This document shows, piece by piece, positions 32,416 to 44,526 of a stretch of 64,000 nt of DNA; position 1 is the first letter of the stretch; the number at the start of each line of letters is the position of its first letter. Position numbers and translations under genes: made by a program. The stretch lies in assembly GCA_963989385.1 (NCBI GenBank), contig OZ022502.1:49593454-49657453 (forward strand), in the 5' to 3' direction. The DNA is from Ctena decussata. Its lineage: Eukaryota > Mollusca > Bivalvia > Lucinida > Lucinidae. Under the pieces are notes generated by a model. It did not search any database, had not been told where the DNA came from, and worked only from the letters and a program-made list of their open reading frames with translations.

Positions 32416-32946
32416 CCCTTTTTGTGATATCACAAAATTAATATAACGATATCATAAACTCGATTTTGTGATATCACTTTTTCGAAAGTGTGATATCACA
32501 TATTATTTTGTGATAATACTAATTATCACGTGATATCACTTCATCGATTAAGTGATGTCATAAAATCGATTTTGTGATATTACAAAATCGATTTAGTGAC
32601 ATAATTACTGATATCACAAAGTGAAATTTGTGCTACCAAAAAGTCGGTTTAGTGATATCACTAATTTGGTATTGTGATATCAAAAGGTGGATATTATATT
32701 GCGATATCACTAATTCGATTTTGTCATATCACTAAATTAGCTGTGATTTAACGAAATCTAATAATCGATTTTGTGATCTTACTTATTCTTTCTTTATGAT
32801 ACTACTAATTTGATTTAGTGATATCAATAAAATAGCTGTGATTTAGTGACAGCACAAAAACGATTCAGTGATATCACTTATTCCATTTTGTGATATCACT
32901 AATTCAATTTTGTGATACTACTTGTTTAAATTAGTGATATCAGAAG
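32416..32946. repeat. Degenerate TGATATCA palindrome array
   Basis: About 530 bp in which GTGATATCAC or close variants recur about every 20-30 bases, alternating with AAAATCGATTTTGTGATAT-type spacers. Both the unit and its spacer (AATCGATT) are palindromic. It is a diverged minisatellite. Confidence 0.8.
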
Positions 32947-32949
32947 ACA

Positions 32950-34258
32950 GGGAATTTATAGTGAAACGCCGCCTCATAGGAGTGTACCTTTACACTCTCA
33001 GGAATTTTAGAAATACAGTCGGCTCTCTTTTTTCAAGCACTGATATCTCAAAGTACAATCTTTATTGTATTTGGTCACATTTTCTTTTTTTTCTTTACAT
33101 TTCAACTCCTGTTATTCTAAACTATTGGTATTTCAAAGTAAATTTTCTGGGACCAGAAAAATTACTTTGAGATGTCAGTAGTTGAACTTCGACTTTGAAA
33201 TATCGAGAGTGACTGTAAGAGCAAGATAGATTCATAGGCCTGTCTGAGTCTTAACTTTATATGTATATCTTAAAATTGTTTTGTCACACTGCTTATAATA
33301 ATAGATAAGCTCAGAATTCCGTTCCTACCTAGAAATGAAAAACTCCAGATTCTGCAAATAAAAAGCCAAAAATAACGACGCTGTTCGACTCTTTATATAC
33401 ACTTGAAAGAATCCCGTAGATTTTACGGTAAAGACCTGGCAACTAGCTCCGAGCCCTTTACCGTAAAAAGTACGGGATGGTACCGTTACTTTTTAAGGTG
33501 GAAAACGAATGCATTGTATAAAAACCTAGTTTTAATTCCGCAGTTGATATGTCTATTGATTATTGATTATAAAGAAATTAAATGCGGATTTAAAGCTAGG
33601 TTTTTAAACAATGCAGTCGGTTCCCATATAAAAAAATTTACGGTACTACACTGTAAAAATCGCGCTTAGCTATAAAATACAAGTGGTTACATGTTTAGGT
33701 GTAAACATGTTTAGGAATATGTCATATAGCTAAACATGTACGCATTTTCTATTATTTTCCCGGACAAAGTCTGCTAAACCCGTTTTATTCTGTTACGCGT
33801 TTCGGATGAATCCATTCTCTCTTATTCCCGTTGAAGAACGAAAAAAAGAGAATGTTGGCAGAGTAAATTTTCAAAATAAAAGGTAAATATAACCAGTTTT
33901 GTACATGTTTAATTTCTACACATAAACCTTAACATGTTGCAAATTGAACATGTTACGATTTAAACACATAAAAAAATCGAATTGATTCTAAACACTTTTT
34001 TACAGTGTACATGTACATTTATCCCGTTTTTTTACGGTAAATGGTCTGGCAGCCAGTTGCCAGGTTTATGCTGTTAATCTACGAGATTTTTTGTACAGTG
34101 TATGTAAAGCATGTTATTTACTTTGAGCTATTTAACAGAAAACTGGTAGAATTATTGCAATCTCTTGAATATTCACTGTGGTCGCTTTCAGTTTGTAATA
34201 ACTCCATCAGTTATTTTACTTTGCACATAAATGAGTACTGGTTACATGTAACCACTTA
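32950..34258. other. No gene seen; paired TTTTACGGTAAA segments
   Basis: CCCGTAGATTTTACGGTAAA at about 33413 and CCCGTTTTTTTACGGTAAAT at about 34023 are followed by similar CTGGCA sequences. This suggests two ends of a repeat. Frames in between are AT-rich and unsupported. Confidence 0.4.
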
Positions 34259-34366
34259 AGAGGTGTAAGCCTGCCCAAAAATAGTGTGGTTAGGTTAACT
34301 GACCGTCCCGACATGACCATAGCTGTTTACCGTGGGCGTAAAGCAATAACCTAACATTAACAACAA
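34259..34366 (+). mobile_element. SINE fragment (3' part)
   Basis: Matches the SINE at 19984 from GAGGTGTAAGCCTGCCCA through GTTTACCGTGGGCGTAAAG to an ACAACAACAAC tail. The tRNA head is absent. Confidence 0.75.
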
Positions 34367-37244
34367 CAACATGCTTCAGAGTTTATCAATGTTCAAGCAA
34401 AAGCATATACGATCGTACAAATGGTGCCACTCATCATAAATTGCGCTACAAAACATCTATAGCTTTTATATTTGCCTATATGCAGTTTTTTTTTGGTTAT
34501 GCCCTCAACTTTGAAAAAGTTGAGGAAGCATATTTGTTTGGGCCTGACAGTCCGTCCGTCCGTACTACCATCTGTCCGTCTTTCCGTCCTTTCGTATGTA
34601 ACACTTCATTTATTCAAAAATCGTACCTGCTGGGACCTTGATATTTCATATGTAGATAGACTATAAAAAACAGATGACACGTATTTTTTTCTTGTCCATC
34701 AGCCTTACAAGTGCAGAGTTATGCTCCATTTTCAAAAAAAAAAATAATTTAAAGAGTGTTCCCAAAATCCTGGAAATACCGTTTAAGGTAGGATGCTCAT
34801 ATTTGGCATACTGCTAGGGGCTAAGGTGTAAATCACCTGATTAACTTTTGGGCAGATTCCGTGAAAATTGACTGAATTATGCCCCTTTGTTGAATTTGGC
34901 ATTTTCCAACTTTAAAACCGTTTGACTTAGAACCCTAATTTTTGGTATACTATTAGTATTTGATGTACTGATTATTCTGATGTTGGTCGCGTTATGATGT
35001 ATCCATTATTGACAGAGTTATTCCCTTTTCTCATCTGTATAAAACATAATTATGGTTGGTCTATTTCTCAAGAACAATAACTGCTGGGGTGTTGATTTTT
35101 ATAAAATGGATAGACCATAAAAATGAGCAGACCCGTATTTTTTGTCTTTTCCGTCTGCAATGTACTAACAGAATCATGCCCGTTTTTCAAAAATTAAATG
35201 AAAGCTTGTTCCAAAAATCCTGGGAAAACCGTTTGAGCTAGGACGATCATATTTTTGCATACTTCTAGGGGTTAAGTTCTAGATCTCCTGGTTAACTTTT
35301 GTGCAAATTTTGTGAAAAAAAAAAAAAATAACTGAATTATGCCCCTCTGTTGAATTTGGTATTTTTCCAACTTTCGAACCGTTTGACCTATGTTTGGTAT
35401 CCTATAAGTATTTGATTGCTTAATATTCTGATGTTGGTTGTGTTATGATGCATTCATTATAGATAGCGTTATTCCTTTTTTCTCATCTGTATAAAACATA
35501 ATTATGGGTGATCTATTTATTAAGAACAGTAACTGCTAGGGCTTTGGTATTTACGGATAAACCATAAAAAATTAGCAGACCCGTATTTCTTTCTTTTTCG
35601 TCAGTCATGTGCTTACAGAATTAGGCCCCTTTTTCAAAAGATTACATGAAAGATAGTTCCCAAAATCCTGGGAATACCGTCTGAGCTAGGATGCTTATAT
35701 TTACCATACTGCTAAGGGCTAAGGTGTAGATTACCTGATTAACTTTTTGGCAAATTCCGTGAAAAATGACTGAACAATGCCCCTTTTTTGAATTTAGCAT
35801 TTCTCCAACTTTCGAACCGTATGATCTAGAACCCTATTTTTTGTATACTATAAGTAGATATTTGATGTACTGATCATTCTGATGTTGTTTGCGTTATGAT
35901 GCATTCATTATGGACAGAGTTATTTTCTTTTTCTCATCTGTATAAAACATAATAATGGGTGGTCTATTTTTAAAGAACAATAACTGCTGGGGCTTGATAT
36001 GTATAAAATGGAAAGACCATAACAAATGAGCAGATCCGTATTTATTGTCTTTTCCTTCTGCCATGTACTAACAGAATTATGCCCTTTTTCGAAGTATTCC
36101 TTGGAAAGTTTGTTCCCCAGATATTGGGAATACCGTTTCAGCCAGGAGGCTTATATTTGGCATACTGCTATGGGATAAAGTGTAGACCACCTGATAAACT
36201 ATTGGGCAAATGCCGTGACAAAATGACTGAATGATGTGCTTGGTTAAATTTGGCATTTTTCCAACTTTAGAACCGTTTGACCTAAAACCCTGATTTTTGG
36301 TGTACTTTAGGTATTTGGTGTGCTGATCATTCAGATGTTGGTTGCGTTGTGGTGCATTCATTATTTACAGAGTTATTCCCCTTTTTTCATTTGTATAAAA
36401 CATAATTATGGAGGGGTCTATTTTCAAGAATAATAACTGCTTGGACCTTGATATTTATAAAATGGATAGACCATAAAAATAAGCAGACCACTATTTTTTT
36501 CCGTCTGCATGTACTTATTAGATCACCTGATTAACTTTTGGGCAAATTCCGTGAAAAAATGACTAAATTATGCCCCTTTGTTGAATTTGGCATTTTTCCA
36601 ACTTCCGAACCGTTAGACCTAGAACCCTTAGTTTTGGTATACTATAAGTATTGATGTGCTGACCATTCTGATGTGGGTTGCGTCATGATGCATTCCTTAT
36701 TGACAGAGTTATTCCCCTTTTCTCATCTTTATAAAACATAATTATCGGTGGTCTATTTCTCAAGAATAATAACTGCTGGGGCCTTGATATTTATAAAAAA
36801 AGATATTGATAGACAAGAAAAATGAACAGAACCGATTTTTTTTCTTTTTCGTCTGCAATGTACTTAAAGAATTATGCCCTTTTCCAAAAATTAAATGAAA
36901 GATTTTCCAAAAATCCTCGGAATACCGTTTGACCTAGGATGCTCATATTTGGTATACTGCTAGGGGCTAAGGTGTAGATTATCTGATTAACTTTTGGGCA
37001 GAGCCCGTGAAGAAATAATTGAATTGTGCTCCTTTGTTGAATTTGGCATTTTCCAACTTTAGAACCGTTTGACCTAGAACCCTAATTTTTGGTATACTTT
37101 TTGTATTTGATGTTTTTATCATTCGGATGTTGGCTGTGTTATGATGCATTCATTATTGACAGTGTTATTCACCTTTTCTCATCTGTATAAAACATAATAA
37201 CGGGTGGTCTATTTCTCAAGAACAATAACAGCTGGGGCCATGAT

Positions 37245-38062
37245 TTAAACCTATTTTATTTTCAAACTTTCATATAACCACACACACATTTGTCATAAGC
37301 AAGTAAAGAAATTAGAACGAAAGCACAAGTACTTATAAAGTTCCTCTCCTTTTCTATATATAGAACGGAGTTTATGTTTCTCAACTAGTCCGCTATGCTA
37401 GGGCCTGTTTCAAATATCAAGACTTTGTTGAAAGAGGGAAGCTACTCACTCAGAAACTGTTGAAGCAGGGTTATCATAAAGCAAAGCTTGTGTCGACAGT
37501 TAAAAAGTTGTATGGGAGACACCATGACCTTGTTGATCCCTACAATGTGGCCGTTTCTAAACTTATCTCCGATTTGAGGACCTCAGCCGAAGCCTGGTTA
37601 AGCTTTCAAATACCGGACTTTCATTTTCACTGACTTTTTCCACAGATACATAGATATGGCGGGTGTATTATAATAGGCAGGTGATCTGATCACAACTCTG
37701 TTTTGGGGCCCATGCCTGTGTATCTAAAATATTCCGGAATTGTCTATGTTTAAATGACCTACGACTTCGGACTTATGATTTGGGTACTTTGACCACTATC
37801 ATAGTATGTTTACATCATTGCGTATATGTTTCAAGCTAAATTAATCAAAATTTTCGTGCAGTAGATATGTAATATCAGTGTCGAAAAGCAATGATAAAAA
37901 ATGATACTGAGTAAAGATAATAGAAACACAAACCAAAACAAAATAGAAATCGGTAGAAAAAAAATGAAGAAAAAAACACATAGAAGAAAAAAAGCAACAT
38001 TGTTTTAAATACAGAACTTTGAGATCAGTGCTTTTAGGGAAAGCAGGGTGGGTAGAGGGCCT
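37245..38062 (+). mobile_element. Insertion in the satellite carrying a LINE ORF2 C-terminal fragment
   Basis: The satellite unit is interrupted after GGGGCCATGAT and resumes at GGGCCTTGAT, a near-10-base direct repeat that may be the target duplication. At about 37363-37632 an open plus frame reads GVYVSQLVRYARACFKYQDF, then KLLTQKLLKQGYHKAKLV and KKLYGRHHDLVDPYNVAVSK. I recognise this as the extreme C-terminus of a widespread metazoan LINE-type reverse transcriptase protein. The rest is AT-rich 3' UTR-like sequence. It is a 5'-truncated copy with no catalytic domain. Confidence 0.65.
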
Positions 38063-39030
38063 TGATATTTACAAAATGGATAGACCATGAAAATTCAGCA
38101 GGCCCTTTTTTTCTTTTCCGTCGGCAATGTACCTACAGAATTATGTCCCCTTTTCCAAAAATTAAATGAAAGTTTGTTCCTAAAATCCTTGAAATACCGT
38201 TTAAGCTAGGATGCTCAGATTTGGCATACTGCCAGGGGCTAGGGAGCTGAGGTGTAGATAACCTGTTTAACTTTTGGGCGTCCGTGAAAAAATAACTGAA
38301 TTATGCACCTATGTTGAATTTGGCATTTTCCAACTTTCGAATCGTTTGACTTGGACCCTAATTTTTGGTGTACTTTTACTATTTGATGTGCTGATCATTA
38401 TGATGTTGCATACATGTTATGATGCATTCATTATTAATAGAGTTATTCCTCTTTTCTCATCTGTATAAAACATAATTATGGGTGGTCTATTACTCAAGAA
38501 TAATAACTGCTAGGGCTTTAATATTCATAAAATTGATAGACCATAAGAAATGAGCACAGTCGTATCTTTTCCGCCTGCCATGTACTTACAGAATTGTGCC
38601 CCTTTTAAAAAAATACATGAAAGTTGGTTCCCAAAATCCTTGGAATACCGTTTGAGCTAGGGTGCTCGTATTTACTTATTACTGGAGGCTAATCACCTGA
38701 TTACTTTTTAGCCAATTCCGTGAAAAAATGACTGAATATAAATGCCCCTTTGTTGAATTTTGCATTTTCCAACTTTAAACCGTTTGACCTAGAACCCTAA
38801 TTTTTGGGATACTATTAGTATTTGATGTGCTGATTATTCTGATGTTAATTGCGTTATGATGTATCCATTATTGACAGAGTTATTCCCTTTTCTCATCTGT
38901 ATAAAACATAACTTTGTGTGTATTTCTCCAGAACAATAATTGCTGGAGCCTTGATATTTATAAAATGGATAGACCATTAAAAATAAGCAGGCATCTATTA
39001 TTTTTTTTACGTCTGCCAAGTATGCCTTTT

Positions 39031-40147
39031 TGTCGCACCTGCTTTAGCAAGGTGCGATATAGGCGTCCGGTTTTCCATCCGTCAGACCGTCCGTCCGTCC
39101 CTACGGCCGTCCGTTCACAATTTAAGTCGACCCTAGCGTTTAAGTCCATTCAAAAGACTTATTCTCTGAAACCACTGCATCCATGGTTCTCAAATTTCAT
39201 ATGCAGCATAATCGGACTGCAGGGCTTCAGAATTGTAATATTCAGCCGGGTCAAGAATCCAAGATGGCCGCTGTTACTAAAAATAGCAAAACCAATAAAA
39301 TCAATTTTTCTGCAGAACCGCTTGGTATATTTGGCTGAAATTTTGTATGAAGCATAAGTGGAACCGTAATATTCAGAATTATAAAAATAAAAAAAAAACT
39401 GTAGCCGAATTAGGTCGCAGTGACCTTACGTCGACCCTAGCATAACTTACGCCGACCCTAGCATTTAAGTCCATTCAAACAGCTTATTCTCTGAAACCAG
39501 TGCATCCATGGTTCTCAAATTTTACATGCAGCATGATCAGACTGCAAGGCTTCAGAATTATAATATTCAGCCGGGTCGAGAATCCAAGATGGCCGCCATT
39601 ATTAAAAATAGCAAAACCAATAAAATCAATATTTCTCCAGAACCGCTTGGTATATTTGGCTGAAATTGTATGAAGCATAAGTAGCACCTTAGTATTCAAA
39701 ATTTTAAAAATAAAAAAAATCTGTAGCCGAATTAGGTCGCAGTGACCTTACGTCGACCCAAGCATAATTTACGTCGACCCTAGCGTTTAAGTCCATTCAA
39801 ACGGCTTATTCTCTAAAACCAGTGCATCCATGGTTCTCAAATTTCACTGGCAGCATGATCAGACTGCAGGGCTTCAGATTTGTAAAATTCAGCCGGGTCG
39901 AGAATCCAAGATGGCAGCCATTACTAAAAATAGCAAAACCAATAAAATCAACATTTTCTCCAGAACCGCTTGGTATATTTGGCTGAAATTTTGTGTGAAG
40001 CATTAATGGGACCTTGGTATTTGGAATTATCAAAATGAAAAAATCTGTAGCGGAAAAGGGTCACAGTGACCTTACGTCCACCCTAGCATAATTAACGTCT
40101 ACCCTAGCATTTAGTTTTTCATGTGAAGGCATAAAGCAGGTGCGACA
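39031..40147. mobile_element. TIR-bounded element with internal ~330-bp tandem repeats
   Basis: The ends TGTCGCACCTGCTTT (39031-39045) and AAAGCAGGTGCGACA (40133-40147) are exact inverted repeats. Between them three tandem units (about 39120-39445, 39446-39780, 39781-40110) repeat GTCGACCCTAGCATTTAAGT, AACCAGTGCATCCATGGTTC, AATCCAAGATGGCCGC and CTTGGTATATTTGGCTGAAA. A CCGTCCGTCCGT tract follows the left end and CCGCGGAATTCTTG follows the right end. It interrupts a satellite unit. Class is unclear. Bivalve non-autonomous elements with internal satellites (including Helitron-like ones) are the nearest analogy. Confidence 0.7.
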
Positions 40148-40490
40148 TAGCATTCCGCGGAATTCTTGTTTCAAAAAATTACATAATACTTTCTTCCCCA
40201 AATCCCGGGAATACCGTTTGACCTAGAATGCTCATATTTGGCATACTGCTGGGGGCTAAGGTGTAGTATCTGATTAACTTTGGGCAAATTCCGCGAAAAA
40301 ATGACCCAATTAGGCCGCTTTGTTGAATTTGGCATTTATTCAACTTTCGAACGGTTTGATCTAGAACCCTAATTTTTGGTATACTGTTAGTAGTTGATGT
40401 GCTAATCATTCTGATGTTAGTTGCGTTAAGATGCACTCATTATTGACAGAGTTATTACCCTTTTTTCATATGTATAAAACATATTATCTG

Positions 40491-41159
40491 CTAAGTGCTA
40501 AAGTATAGATTTCCTGGTTAACTTTTCGGCAAATTCTGTCACAAGATGAGCAAGTCATGCAAGACGTCTGAAGTTTGACACTTTAGTGGCAAGCATATGG
40601 TTGGGGGCATAGTGTTTCTCAAACACACTTTCAAGTTTTTTTTATTGTCTTTTTTATTATTTTCGATTTCTCGGTGGGAATGGAAATTACTTTATGAGGT
40701 TTACCAGATGTGGTTTGGTGTTGCTTACCGAAAATAGTTTAAGAATCCCGTAAATTTTATGGGAAAAGATCTGGCTCAAGTTCGCTAAATCATCCATTTT
40801 CTGGTATGTTCTCGACCGAATTCTCGGTCGAAAGCCATTTCGGAAAGTACCGGATCGGCTGACAACACAGGTAAGCGTATTTGTAATACTCCGTGTATAC
40901 CAACTGTTTACGGAGCTCTGCAATAGGCATGTATGTGATAGACAAGCGTAGTTTGAATGAAACACTGCTGGTTGGAGAGACGTAAGGGGCGCGTACTAGT
41001 GGCGGCCATATTCAGTCTGCACGCGCAGTTACTATTTGTTGCGTCATAGTTTTCGGACATTCTGTAAAGAAACCAAATATGAACGCGCACTAAAAGGGTC
41101 AGCAGAAACAGCAAACAAGGAGGCAAAAGATTAACAGCTTTTCCAAGCTACCCTCATAC
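40491..41159. other. No gene seen
   Basis: Unrecognised sequence between the satellite and the R1 repeat copy. Short frames only. Confidence 0.45.
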
Positions 41160-41389
41160 AAACACAAGTTTATCTTTTGAAAAAGCTTGGGAGTTTATCC
41201 CTTAGCAATGAATCTATAGGATGCAAGTAATAAAGTAGAAAATTGGCAGCAATACAAGTTAAATTTATTGTATTCTTGGACTTTGTGGAAGCTGTAGATA
41301 AGTGGTGAGTTTGACAGCTTTTTCTTTTTGTCTAGTGATTGTTTGTAAAAGGTGGGCTTCAGTGCTAGTAGCTTTTGTCAGGTGACCTG
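41160..41389 (+). repeat. R1 repeat copy, left part, split by the LTR element
   Basis: CTTAGCAATGAATCTATAGG, GGATGCAAGTAATAAAG and AGTTTGACAGCTTTTTCTTT match the reverse complement of 11700-11985. It continues after the LTR element at 50362. Confidence 0.75.
41385..41389 (+). repeat. Target-site duplication, left (ACCTG)
   Basis: ACCTG immediately precedes the 5' LTR and is repeated at 50362-50366 after the 3' LTR. The intact R1 copy has ACCTG once at the same place. Confidence 0.9.
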
Positions 41390-41963
41390 TGTTACGAAAT
41401 GGATCCGATCGTCGACTATGTCGTCGAAATTATTTTAATCCTTTCAATCAGTAGGGCTACAGTCTTTAGGGCAACTGTGGTAATAAAACATTTACGGAAA
41501 TTGTGGCTACGTTATGCATGGGTTGTTTGTGAATACCTCTCGTGGACAGCGTATTGCATGATTTTAAGGTGAATACCTGCACGAGTCTCTTGATTTAAAT
41601 GTGAGACGCATACTATTTATACGCCTATCTTTTATTGAAAAGTTAGACGTGGCTGTTTGATTCTAATACGAAGGATGTTAAATTATTGTCGTGTGCCCAG
41701 ATTCTGTGTTAAGACCTGAAGGGTAAGATTTTATTATATTTATTCAGAATAGTTTGCCTAAGAATGAATAATGTGACTTCTGATTGATATGGTTTGATTG
41801 CATATGTCGACTGATTTTGTTTATACTGACCATGCTGCGCATGGTATTTGTATATTAAGAAGTTTTGTAAATTACCGAAATAGATTATATCACTGATGTT
41901 GGTTGCAATGGTGTGCGTCTATTTGACGTCCAGTTTACGTCAGTTGCATTCATGTTATTCATG

Positions 41964-42231
41964 TGACGTCAGTTGCATTCATGTTATTGTGACGTCAGCA
42001 CTTTTTATATTTGTTTCACTGGTGTGCGTCTATTTGACGTCCAGTGACGTCAATTGCGTTCATGTTATTCAGTGACGTCAGTTGCATTCATGTTATTCAT
42101 GTGACGTCAGTTGCATTCATGTCATTGCGACGTCAGCACTTTTTATATTAGTTTCACGTATACGTGGCCTATAGAAGTAGATTGATTTGCAATGGAACTA
42201 ATTTACATACTCGCGACGTCAAGTGACGTCA
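41964..42231. promoter_or_regulatory. CRE/ATF palindrome cluster in 5' LTR
   Basis: Six perfect TGACGTCA sites: 41964, 41990, 42045, 42073, 42102 and 42224. Several CGACGTCA or TTGACGTCC half-matches lie between. They sit in two imperfect direct repeats containing GTTGCATTCATGTTATT and GCACTTTTTATATT. TGACGTCA is the consensus for CREB/ATF bZIP factors. Enhancer function is inference. Confidence 0.7.
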
Positions 42232-43082
42232 TAGCATGCACCGCATAAAGGGTTTTTCCATACATTATAATGGTAACATTTGGTCATCATGCGTTTGATT
42301 TGCCTTCACTAGACGGCGTCATATGGTATAACATCATTGATGTCATGATGTCAGATCAAACGTTATGATCCCAAATGTGTTAGAAACGCTTATTCAGTTA
42401 TTATATTCTATGGTAAATGGTATTACGCTTAGTTTAAAGAAATGAATTAATACATATGCGAGTTAGATTTTGGTCAATCAATTTAATGTAAATAGGTCAT
42501 TGTTTAGATTCATTTATGTTTTATGTGGGATATGTCATGGTAATACCTGTTGGCGTCAGTATACTTCTTGACAATGTTTAGCGTCAGATCCTTCGACGCA
42601 CATGCGTGGTAGGGTCTACGTTTCATTATTGGCGAGAGTGGTAAGCACAGTTTTGGCTTTACATCGTGATCGCGAGTTGTGTCTAGTGACACGGCTGGCG
42701 TGTGCACATTATGCTCGGCATTCGCCGAGGGCGTTGTGCGGTATTTCCAAGACAGGCCCAAGTCTTACGTATTGTTATTATGTAGTTATAACGTATTATG
42801 TGTAAGTTTGTTATTTTTAGGCACATCGAGCCCGGCAGTCAGCTCTTAGGGCTTAGAGCCACGTCTTACCTGGAGATCCTATACCCATCTCCAGGTTAAT
42901 ACCAATCCGGGTCGAGGCAGTTACAACGCCGCTTGTGCATGTTTCCTAAGCAGAGGCGGGAAGCACAAAATGTAGGCGAAGTCCATGTTATTACTGCGCA
43001 GGTGAAAGTGGGACAGTGTTCGTCCACTAAAGTGTCTTATTATATATAGACTGGTCCCTGGTACGATCCAGGGAGCGACCAG

Positions 43083-43090
43083 TATATAAG
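43083..43090 (+). promoter_or_regulatory. TATA-like box, 5' LTR
   Basis: TATATAAG follows the hairpin ACTGGTCCCTGG...CCAGGGAGCGACCAGT. It is the best candidate core promoter in the LTR and is duplicated at 49858-49865. The start site is not determinable here. Confidence 0.45.
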
Positions 43091-43586
43091 CGTGCGCGTA
43101 TTAATATAAATTGGTGTTCCTCATGATATATGGACTGGCCCATGACATGATCCAGGGAACGACAAATTGAAGCCAACCAACATAAGGCCTTGTTTTTTTG
43201 TATGAGCTCAAACTAACGTTTTTTGTTCTTTGTATTTTCCTTTAGTTCATGGCGCTGAGCCGAGTACGGTGTTGACGTCACACGGTAATCTATTTGCGTA
43301 TTGTACGCAAATCGATTGCAGATTTGAAACAAACACCTTACTTGGACCAGCGACATGAACTAATATGTGTTGTATATTATTGTAATTGTGACAGTTGTAA
43401 ATTGTATTGTTGTATATAGAATTTACATTATATATAAACTTCAAAAAATTCTAACGTTGTTAGAGTTTCCTTGATAGTGTAATACACTGGTAGATAACCC
43501 TTTAACCGGAAGTCACCCTCCGCCGTCCTGGCGACGCATAAGGCTCTACACCCGTGTCAACCGTGTGTAAAACCCTCTGCGTAACA

Positions 43587-43604
43587 TGGTGTCATAAGTA
43601 AAGG
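43587..43604 (+). promoter_or_regulatory. Primer-binding site
   Basis: TGGTGTCATAAGTAAAGG begins at the base after the LTR. TGG complements the CCA end of a tRNA. The tRNA species was not identified. Confidence 0.8.
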
Positions 43605-44526
43605 GATTTGGTTTCCGGTTAATATCTGCCAGTGTAAGGCATTGACAATATATATAGAATCTAGGCACAATTTTGTCAGACATTTTTTTTATTGACTTTC
43701 TGATTGTTCTTTTCTAAGGTGACGTAAGGCTGTTTGCATTGATGTGAATTTTAGGGGAGCAATTTTGCCACTAAATTCTTTGTAAATGTAACCTACACTC
43801 AGTTAAGGTCAACTATCCTTATTCCCTGCCTGATGAAGTGCGATAGCCCATGCATTAATTTGTGATAGAATGTAACAGGTCTGAGTGGGGAAACTGAGGT
43901 ATATAGACCTGAATTGTCTTGGCACGGATGATACATATTTAGTTATAAGGTCCGTTTGAGTACCTTGGCACTGCTGTTGCATGACAATCTGTTAGTTCAT
44001 TAATTCAAACGTTTGTACGTTATGTCGTAACCGTTACTGAGGTCCATTTTATGTCCTGATTTAGTAACGTAGGTCACCCGTAACGTTGTACAATATCGTT
44101 ACAGTGAGTAAACCTAATAGCAGAACCTTAAGTTTGATTTACCGTTGGTATCTTATAAGGTTTTGTAATGTAGGACGTACAGTTGTCGTGTCAGTGTTAA
44201 TAGGTTGCGTTACATACGTTTCGTTTGTATATCCGATGCGCTAGATCAAGTTGGGCGTAATTGTAATGTGGGTTATTTACGTCATCTAATTGTGTCATTT
44301 GATTGTGAAAAGTAGTTCTCGGAAAGTCAACGTCAGTTTATGACGTCATTTCCGGTCTGTTATGAACGTAACTTTAATAGCTACGTCTAGATCGCGAGTA
44401 TACTAATTAATCAACGTTTTAGTTGGATTAGTTCGTTATTATTATTGTTAACGTTTTAATTAACGTGTGTTACTATAAGTGAACGTCGGTTTCAGTTAAG
44501 TTAACGTGAGCATTACGTTAAGCATC
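43605..44526 (+). other. Untranslated leader of the LTR element
   Basis: About 920 bp with no long frame, rich in AACGT/CGTTA motifs. It would hold packaging signals. None recognisable. Confidence 0.6.

Larger units (their letters stand above)
34530..40490. repeat. Tandem satellite, ~450-bp unit, about nine copies
   Basis: Units repeat the landmarks CAATAACTGCTGGGGCCTTG, ATAAAATGGATAGACCATAA, GAATTATGCCCCTTT, GAATACCGTTTGAGCTAGGA, GTGTAGATCACCTGATTAAC, TGTTGAATTTGGCATTTTCC and CTCATCTGTATAAAACATAA. Unit starts fall near 34625, 35081, 35529, 35982, 36436, 36770, 37225 (resuming at 38060), 38503 and 38938 (resuming at about 40172). The fifth unit has a deletion of about 120 bp. The array opens near a CCGTCCGTCCGT-type tract. 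No conserved reading frame runs across units, so it is treated as non-coding. Confidence 0.85.
41390..43586 (+). repeat. 5' LTR
   Basis: Starts TGTTACG and ends CGTAACA, perfectly complementary 7-base ends with canonical TG...CA. It contains a conserved small frame (41399-41572), the CRE-rich block and a TATA-like box. At about 2.2 kb it is long for a Ty3/gypsy LTR. Confidence 0.93.

Noticed and set aside
34530..40490. CRISPR-like array
   Set aside because: Units are ~450 bp, diverged and contiguous without short unique spacers, so this is a eukaryotic satellite.
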